A stretch of 20,210 bases of DNA from a virus, in the IMG/VR virus record IMGVR_UViG_3300032236_001209, positions 1-20,210 of that record; one strand, given 5' to 3'. Position 1 is the first letter of the stretch. Each line of letters opens with the position of its first letter. The position numbers were made by a program, and so were the translations under genes. The notes beneath the pieces are model-generated. The model was not told where the DNA came from. It made no database searches and saw nothing but the letters and a program-made list of their open reading frames with translations. Of this stretch, positions 15,662 through 20,210 are shown one piece after another.

Positions 15662-15947
15662 TTTGTTCTAATCTTGCTTTTTTACTTTCTTCACTAATAG
15701 GTCTTGGGAAAATTTTAAATTCCATTCCATTTTGTCTAAATACCAATCCTTCACTTTCTACTGGTTGGATTTGTAAAACTAATGGAGTTGGTTCTTCTTC
15801 TTCATTTTGCCAAGCAAACACAATTGGTTCGTTGTTAAAAAATTGAAAACACCACTCACAATCTTGGATTGTTTGTGCTTCTGGAACACTAATTTCTACT
15901 GGTTCATTCGATACTTCATTGAAGTCTTGTTCTAATTGTTCTGACAT
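15630..15947 (-). CDS. Acidic protein of unknown function between clamp and dUTPase genes
   Basis: I do not recognise this 105-aa protein. It is strongly acidic at the N-terminus (many Glu/Asp in residues 1-20) and again at EEEE near 74-77. A CEWC pair lies at about 30-33, and the middle looks like a small beta-rich domain (IVFAWQNEE, LVLQIQPV, MEFKIFPR). It starts 5 nt after the clamp stop and overlaps the dUTPase gene by 32 nt in a different frame. Being next to the clamp gene, a clamp-interacting or transcription-linking role is possible, but nothing in the sequence proves it. Confidence 0.68.
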   Translation of the reverse strand: MSEQLEQDFNEVSNEPVEISVPEAQTIQDCEWCFQFFNNEPIVFAWQNEEEEPTPLVLQIQPVESEGLVFRQNGMEFKIFPRPISEESKKARLEQNGSTELETTN

Positions 15948-15952
15948 TTTGT

Positions 15953-16666
15953 TTAATTTGAGATTTCTACTAAATAATATTTACATACAAAATCATCAAT
16001 TTGGAATTCAACATTTGATAAACCATCTGTTGAAACTTTTAATTTTGCTGATGTTGCTTCTTTGTTTGCTGTTAAGATTTCTTTCAAATACTTTGCTGAG
16101 AAAGAAATAGGTTTTACCGTTTCTGCGTAATCTTTTTGTGCAGTAAATGTAACTCTGTTTGTAGAGATAGAAGAATAACCAATTGCCATCTTCAAATCAC
16201 TACCTTCCGTAAATACGGTAAATGTATCTACATCACTCAATGCACCTTTTGCTTTGATAAATTTATCAATCATATTTGATGCCATATCAATACTGATATC
16301 AAAATCAGGTAATTGTTTCAAATCTGGAACTGGAGGGATAACACCTAAATCTGCTAATTGATATGATGTTTCGGTTTCATCTGAAGATAATTTCAATGAT
16401 ACCGCTTTATCGCCAGCTTTATCAACTTTTAATGCAATATCATTATCTAATACACCAATCATATTTTTTAATAATGATGTTGTATAAATACCAACACTCA
16501 TCGGTGTTGATGTATATGCGTTATACTCAACTTCACCTAATAATGTTTTGTCATCTGAAATAAATCTAACTGATAACTTTGTTCCTTCTGCATTCCATGC
16601 TACCGATTCAATAAGTCCACCTAATGAATACTTTTGAATGAATTTTAATAAATTGTTTTTGTTCAT
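15953..16666 (-). CDS. 45: Sliding clamp, T4 gp45-like
   Basis: This 237-aa protein matches the T4-type clamp in length (T4 gp45 is 228 aa) and context. Recognisable parts include the central linker VIPPVPDLKQLPDFDISID and the C-terminal strand region NVEFQIDDFVCKYYLVEI. It would form the trimeric ring that tethers the polymerase to DNA and, in T4, also supports late transcription. The order 45, (unknown), dut, 44, zinc ribbon, 62 keeps the T4 45-44-62 direction with two insertions. A 39-nt gap before the gene holds a promoter-like site. Confidence 0.88.
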   Translation of the reverse strand: MNKNNLLKFIQKYSLGGLIESVAWNAEGTKLSVRFISDDKTLLGEVEYNAYTSTPMSVGIYTTSLLKNMIGVLDNDIALKVDKAGDKAVSLKLSSDETETSYQLADLGVIPPVPDLKQLPDFDISIDMASNMIDKFIKAKGALSDVDTFTVFTEGSDLKMAIGYSSISTNRVTFTAQKDYAETVKPISFSAKYLKEILTANKEATSAKLKVSTDGLSNVEFQIDDFVCKYYLVEISN

Positions 16667-16686
16667 GTTTTAAATTTTATGTTTGT

Positions 16687-16717
16687 TAAATATACGAATA
16701 ATTTTTTAGATTTCAAA
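16687..16717 (-). promoter_or_regulatory. Possible Bacteroidota-type promoter for the sliding-clamp gene
   Basis: On the minus strand, TTTG (16714-16717) is followed after 19 nt by TATATTTA (16687-16694). The Bacteroidota consensus is TTTG, 19-21 nt, then TAnnTTTG, so spacing fits and the -7 box has one mismatch. A start site a few bases further on would give a short leader to the ATG at 16666. It lies in one of only three real gaps of the window, partly within the end of the upstream gene. The AT-rich background makes chance matches likely. Confidence 0.33.
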
Positions 16718-17455
16718 ATTTTGTTCAATATAATTGTATAAATTTTTTGCATATGCTTCATTTTGAATTGCAGATGCGTATGTAGAATTATTTTCAAAAT
16801 ATGGATAATTACCATCAAATCTATTGGAATCGGAATAATCTGTTTTTAAAAATGTTCCATTCCAAACAAAAGGAATTTGCTTATTATCTAAGTAATTTGT
16901 AATAAGCAGGTGGTTTTTGTACCAATTCATTAAATCTTCTTCCGTATTTGTTGAAGACATAATTCCAACCCACTCTTTTCTTCCATCCATTTCTTCATCA
17001 AAATAACCCCATGGTTTTTTACTATATGGTTCTATTGTACCATCTATTGTATAAAATTCTCTTTTATGAGGATATGTGTACATAATAAAAACAAAATCTG
17101 GATTTAATGTATCATTCCACGATAAAATAGTTCTAGCAATATAATCATTACTTCTACCATTAATACCACAATTTAAATCAACTCCATTTTTAAATTGTTT
17201 TGATAAATAGTGAGGCCATGTTTGATGATTATGTACCATAATACCTTCGGTATGCCCACATCCAACTGACATTAATCTCAATCCTTTTTTTCTCGGTGAA
17301 TCACCTCTAAATCCTAATTCATTAAATGTATAGTAACAATTTCCTGTGGAATCTGCTCCATTCCCCATTAATTCTTTATTTGCTCTTTCTGCAAATCTCC
17401 ATTTGTAACTAGCAATTTCAAATGTTTCTTTTTTCCAAAATTTTAAACTCTTCAT
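16706..17455 (-). CDS. SGNH-fold protein lacking catalytic residues
   Basis: This 249-aa protein has the frame of a phage SGNH hydrolase-like family: TFNELGFRGDSP at 43-54, then LMSVGCGHTEG at 61-71, WPHYLSKQF at 80-88 and NCGINGRSNDYI at 95-106. In related proteins the first block reads GCSxTxG with Ser as nucleophile; here that position is G67 (codon GGG in the DNA). The C-terminal Asp-x-x-His pair is also missing from the end (around NEAYAKNLYNYIEQ). It may be a binding or scaffold protein rather than a hydrolase. It lies between polymerase (2-nt gap) and clamp genes, away from the glycan block. It keeps an intact reading frame, so it is probably functional in some way. Confidence 0.7.
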   Translation of the reverse strand: MKSLKFWKKETFEIASYKWRFAERANKELMGNGADSTGNCYYTFNELGFRGDSPRKKGLRLMSVGCGHTEGIMVHNHQTWPHYLSKQFKNGVDLNCGINGRSNDYIARTILSWNDTLNPDFVFIMYTYPHKREFYTIDGTIEPYSKKPWGYFDEEMDGRKEWVGIMSSTNTEEDLMNWYKNHLLITNYLDNKQIPFVWNGTFLKTDYSDSNRFDGNYPYFENNSTYASAIQNEAYAKNLYNYIEQNFEI

Positions 17456-17457
17456 AA

Positions 17458-20013
17458 TTAAAATGCAAAAAACTTTTTAGCTGTTTTTGTTTCAGTTGTT
17501 GCTTTATCCCATTTCAATGCATTATAGAAATCATCTAATTTGTTTTCTAATTCTGCTTTGAATATCATATCTCTATCAATATAATTTTCAACAAAATCCA
17601 TAATATCTTTAGGGTCATTATAATCTTTAAATGCTAATGTATCTAAACCTAATGGATTGTTTTTAAGATAAACCCATTTTACTTTATCACCATCTCTAAT
17701 TGGTTCGTGTTTATAGGGTGCGTTAAAGAATTTCAACAATCTATTATATGCAATTCCGGCTTTAACGTGTGCAGGTGTTCCCTTTTCAAAGGATGCAATT
17801 GCTGAACCTGTTTTCCAACTACCATCATCATATTTACTTAATTCTTTAATTGCTCCACCTTTTGCTATCTGATTTACAGGAAGTGTTGGTAAACTTTTCT
17901 TAAATGTTAAAAGGGTATCATCAATATATTCATTACCCTTACCCATTAAAATATCTTTCAACATTGTAGACATAAATTTCTGAAAAGCTTTTGGAAATGA
18001 AGAACGAACTACATCCAATCCTTTTACATCCAACTTATCACATGGAATACCATTCTTTAAAATCATCCATTGTGCATATCTTTTCTTTGCAACCCAAAAT
18101 CCTGCTTTACTGATATACTCTTTCTTAATCTCAAATCTATGTTTTTCTTTTGGAATAAAGAAGAATCTTTCTGCCAATAAATCGTAAAATGAATTTAAGA
18201 ACGATTGAGTTTCCTCTGCAATAGTGTTTACTTCTTGTGCCATTCTTTCTTCATCAAATTCTTTATATTCTGGGTATCTATGTTTTACCAATGGTTCAGC
18301 CATCATATAAATTGAATCCGTATCGATGTATACATTGTAGTCATCCTTTGTACCCAATTCTTTCCAATATTTTCTATTTGCCATTTCGGCTGTTTTCTTA
18401 ATAACCACCTGCCCTGTCAATGTTACTGCTTCTGCATTATCCACATCATAGAAACGGAAGGCGGGTAAACCTAATACACCATACATTGAGTTCAAAAGGA
18501 TTTTCTGAACGTGTTGTCTTTTACCATAGAATTCATACATTTCTGTATTTTTTTCCTCACCATATTTCTTTTCCAATTTACGATATTCCACACGTTTTTG
18601 AAACCATGTGTTAAGAATATCCGCAATTAAACCAGGTTTTTCTTGCGTATAAAGAACTCCATTTGCTGCAACACCTAAATTACTATCTTTAATAACTTCT
18701 GCTAATTCCTGACGGGTATAATCGTATTCATCACCATCCTTACCTATAAGGTGATAATTTCTATCTTCGTTTTTAATCCAAGCCTCCGCATCCCAATTCT
18801 CAATTTTACCAATCTTTGTTTCAGGACTGATGTTTAATGTCATAATGATTGATGGATATAGTGATGTTAAATCCAAATCATAAATCCAATCATACTTACC
18901 AACGATAGGTTCTTTCACATATGCTCCAATAAACTTCTCTTGGTCGTTATCTCTCAATGCTTGCATTCTTTCTCTTCTATCCGCAGGTTTATTTGTTGCA
19001 ACTAATCCTTTAGTTTTAAGATAAGCCAAACAAGCTCCTTCTAACCATTTTGAAGAATAAATGTAATCTTCATAAGGAACATAGCCAGCGTGACATATTG
19101 CTCTACACAAATCAATGAATTTTAATTTATCATCCATTGATACTACTAAGTCCACATCGACAATGTTATACTCAATAAATTTTTCCAAATCATTTACAAA
19201 CAAATCATCCAAACTTCCTTCATACTCAACTTTACCTCTACCCAATTCTTTCATTGCAATATGATTCAATGTGTATGAACTTTCTAATCCAAAGTTATAT
19301 TGTTTGTATAAATTAATATAATCCAATATTGCTACTCCACCAAAAGACCATTTTTCTCTGTACGGTGAATAGAAACATTGTCCAATACGGGATAATCTTT
19401 TTGCATGTCCTTCTCCACATACATTTTTAATTCTATTGTAGAGATATGGAATATCAAAAAAATCTATATTCCAACCCGTTAAAATCGTGGGGTCAATTTC
19501 CTCGTAATAATTAAGGAAAGCAAGTAAGAGATTTTTCTCGTTATCGAAAATGTGAAGAGTAACTTCTCTCCCATCTTTGCTAAAGTTTTTGGCATTGTTT
19601 TTTACTTTTCGTTCTTTATCTAATACGAATACATCAAATACTTTTGTTGCACTATCATGTGCTGCAATTGCTGTTAATTCGTTTTGTGCTTCTCGTGTGT
19701 TTGGAAGACCTGTAATCATTTCAACCTCAATGTCAAATGTTAATATTCTATGACCGGTTGATGGTAAATCACTATCGTAAATATCAACTAATACTCTCGT
19801 GGTTTCAGGAACATCAGATTCAAATAAATCATCATTTTCTTCCTTTTCCCACTTTGAAATACGAGTCAATCTTTCACCATTCATTGAAAGATGTTGTCCG
19901 TATGGGTCTTTCTTATACGCATACTTTCGGTATGGCATTGTTTGATATCCACTTTTATCATCCCATAAATGTATGAGATTTTTTGCTCTTTCGTAATAAA
20001 TGTTTTGATACAT
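17458..20013 (-). CDS. 43: Family B DNA polymerase, T4 gp43-like
   Basis: This 851-aa replicative polymerase has 3'-5' exonuclease activity. Exo I TFDIE (D94, E96), Exo II GWNIDFFD (182-187) and Exo III YNIVDVD (D286) are intact. Polymerase motif A is DLTSLYPS (D381), motif B is KILLNSMYG (504-512) and motif C is YIDTDS (D564, D566). The length is near T4 gp43 (898 aa). The C-terminus ends KKFFAF, like the clamp-binding tail of RB69/T4 polymerase, so it should bind the gp45-like ring encoded about 0.8 kb downstream. It is the first complete gene of the run. In T4, gene 43 follows 45-44-62; here it precedes them. No intein or split is seen. Confidence 0.97.
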   Translation of the reverse strand: MYQNIYYERAKNLIHLWDDKSGYQTMPYRKYAYKKDPYGQHLSMNGERLTRISKWEKEENDDLFESDVPETTRVLVDIYDSDLPSTGHRILTFDIEVEMITGLPNTREAQNELTAIAAHDSATKVFDVFVLDKERKVKNNAKNFSKDGREVTLHIFDNEKNLLLAFLNYYEEIDPTILTGWNIDFFDIPYLYNRIKNVCGEGHAKRLSRIGQCFYSPYREKWSFGGVAILDYINLYKQYNFGLESSYTLNHIAMKELGRGKVEYEGSLDDLFVNDLEKFIEYNIVDVDLVVSMDDKLKFIDLCRAICHAGYVPYEDYIYSSKWLEGACLAYLKTKGLVATNKPADRRERMQALRDNDQEKFIGAYVKEPIVGKYDWIYDLDLTSLYPSIIMTLNISPETKIGKIENWDAEAWIKNEDRNYHLIGKDGDEYDYTRQELAEVIKDSNLGVAANGVLYTQEKPGLIADILNTWFQKRVEYRKLEKKYGEEKNTEMYEFYGKRQHVQKILLNSMYGVLGLPAFRFYDVDNAEAVTLTGQVVIKKTAEMANRKYWKELGTKDDYNVYIDTDSIYMMAEPLVKHRYPEYKEFDEERMAQEVNTIAEETQSFLNSFYDLLAERFFFIPKEKHRFEIKKEYISKAGFWVAKKRYAQWMILKNGIPCDKLDVKGLDVVRSSFPKAFQKFMSTMLKDILMGKGNEYIDDTLLTFKKSLPTLPVNQIAKGGAIKELSKYDDGSWKTGSAIASFEKGTPAHVKAGIAYNRLLKFFNAPYKHEPIRDGDKVKWVYLKNNPLGLDTLAFKDYNDPKDIMDFVENYIDRDMIFKAELENKLDDFYNALKWDKATTETKTAKKFFAF

Positions 20014-20021
20014 ATTTTAAA

Positions 20022-20201
20022 TTATCTTCCTACGTCTGCTAAAAATTTGTCTTTCATTTGTTCCCATGTTAATCCAATCGCATCTGCATAGAATAACTTT
20101 TCTGGTTTCAATCTTCCTTCTTCATGCAATTTTGTATATCTTTTAATTGCTTGTTTTTTCCACCAACGGATTGTATAATCATCTCCCTCTTTGAATTTAT
20201 C
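20022..20201 (-). pseudogene. Short reading frame with a stop at its second codon
   Basis: Directly upstream of the polymerase (8-nt gap) a 59-codon frame is open and protein-like: KEGDDYTIRWWKKQAIKRY, then LKPEKLFYADAIGLTWEQM, ending DVGR. In frame before it are ATG (20205-20207) and then TAA (20202-20204), so the likely start is followed at once by a stop. The ATG lies in a TAATG junction, the same stop-start form used elsewhere here, which supports it as the original start. A single T-to-G change (TAA to GAA) would restore the gene. It could be a real mutation or a sequence error near the end of the window. The product is an unknown small basic protein. Confidence 0.5.
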
Positions 20202-20210
20202 TTACATTAC

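Noticed and set aside
1-20210. tRNA, rRNA, insertion sequences, attachment sites or rho-independent terminators
   Set aside because: Genes leave only three gaps of 37-39 bp. The T-runs seen are inside coding sequence and have no GC stem before them. No inverted-repeat ends or transposase or integrase genes were found.

Overview
The window looks like part of a T4-like tailed-phage genome (myovirus), most likely one that infects a Bacteroidota host. The T4-type call rests on a recognisable replisome: a family B DNA polymerase (gp43-like), sliding clamp (gp45-like), and clamp-loader large and small subunits (gp44- and gp62-like). The host call is an inference. The DNA is very AT-rich, and none of the start codons I inspected has a GGAGG or AGGAG Shine-Dalgarno sequence at normal spacing; their upstream regions are A/T-rich, as in Flavobacteriia-type genomes. 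One promoter-like site resembles the Bacteroidota -33/-7 pattern.

Layout: every convincing gene is on the minus strand, so transcription reads from high to low coordinates. About 25 genes are packed almost without gaps, and many junctions are TAATG or ATGA stop-start overlaps. Only three intergenic gaps reach about 37-39 bp. From the right end (20.2 kb) the order is: a small open frame lacking a usable start; gp43 polymerase; an SGNH-fold protein that appears to lack its catalytic residues; gp45 clamp; a 105-aa unknown; dUTPase; gp44; a small zinc-ribbon protein; gp62; a twitch-domain radical SAM protein; and a PD-(D/E)XK nuclease with a Cas4/AddB-like cysteine set. From about 11.4 kb to the left end lies a glycan-synthesis block. 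It holds seven glycosyltransferase-like proteins, a second and apparently intact SGNH hydrolase, two unknown small proteins (one with a Ser/Thr-rich tail), a GalE-type epimerase, a SAM methyltransferase, a phosphoribulokinase-like/class II aldolase fusion, and a HAD phosphatase/nucleotidyltransferase fusion cut by the window edge.

How it may work together: the right half copies and proofreads DNA and keeps uracil out of it. The left half has the parts to make, activate, assemble and decorate a sugar chain: an aldolase, kinase, phosphatase and nucleotidyltransferase that could form a sugar nucleotide, an epimerase to vary it, glycosyltransferases to build the chain, and a methyltransferase and SGNH esterase-like enzyme to trim or cap it. 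The acceptor (virion protein, host surface glycan or DNA) is not shown by the sequence. The most unusual points are the two double-enzyme fusions next to each other, the inactive-looking SGNH protein between polymerase and clamp, and the radical SAM gene joining the replisome to the glycan block. I saw no tRNA, rRNA, CRISPR array, insertion sequence or integrase.
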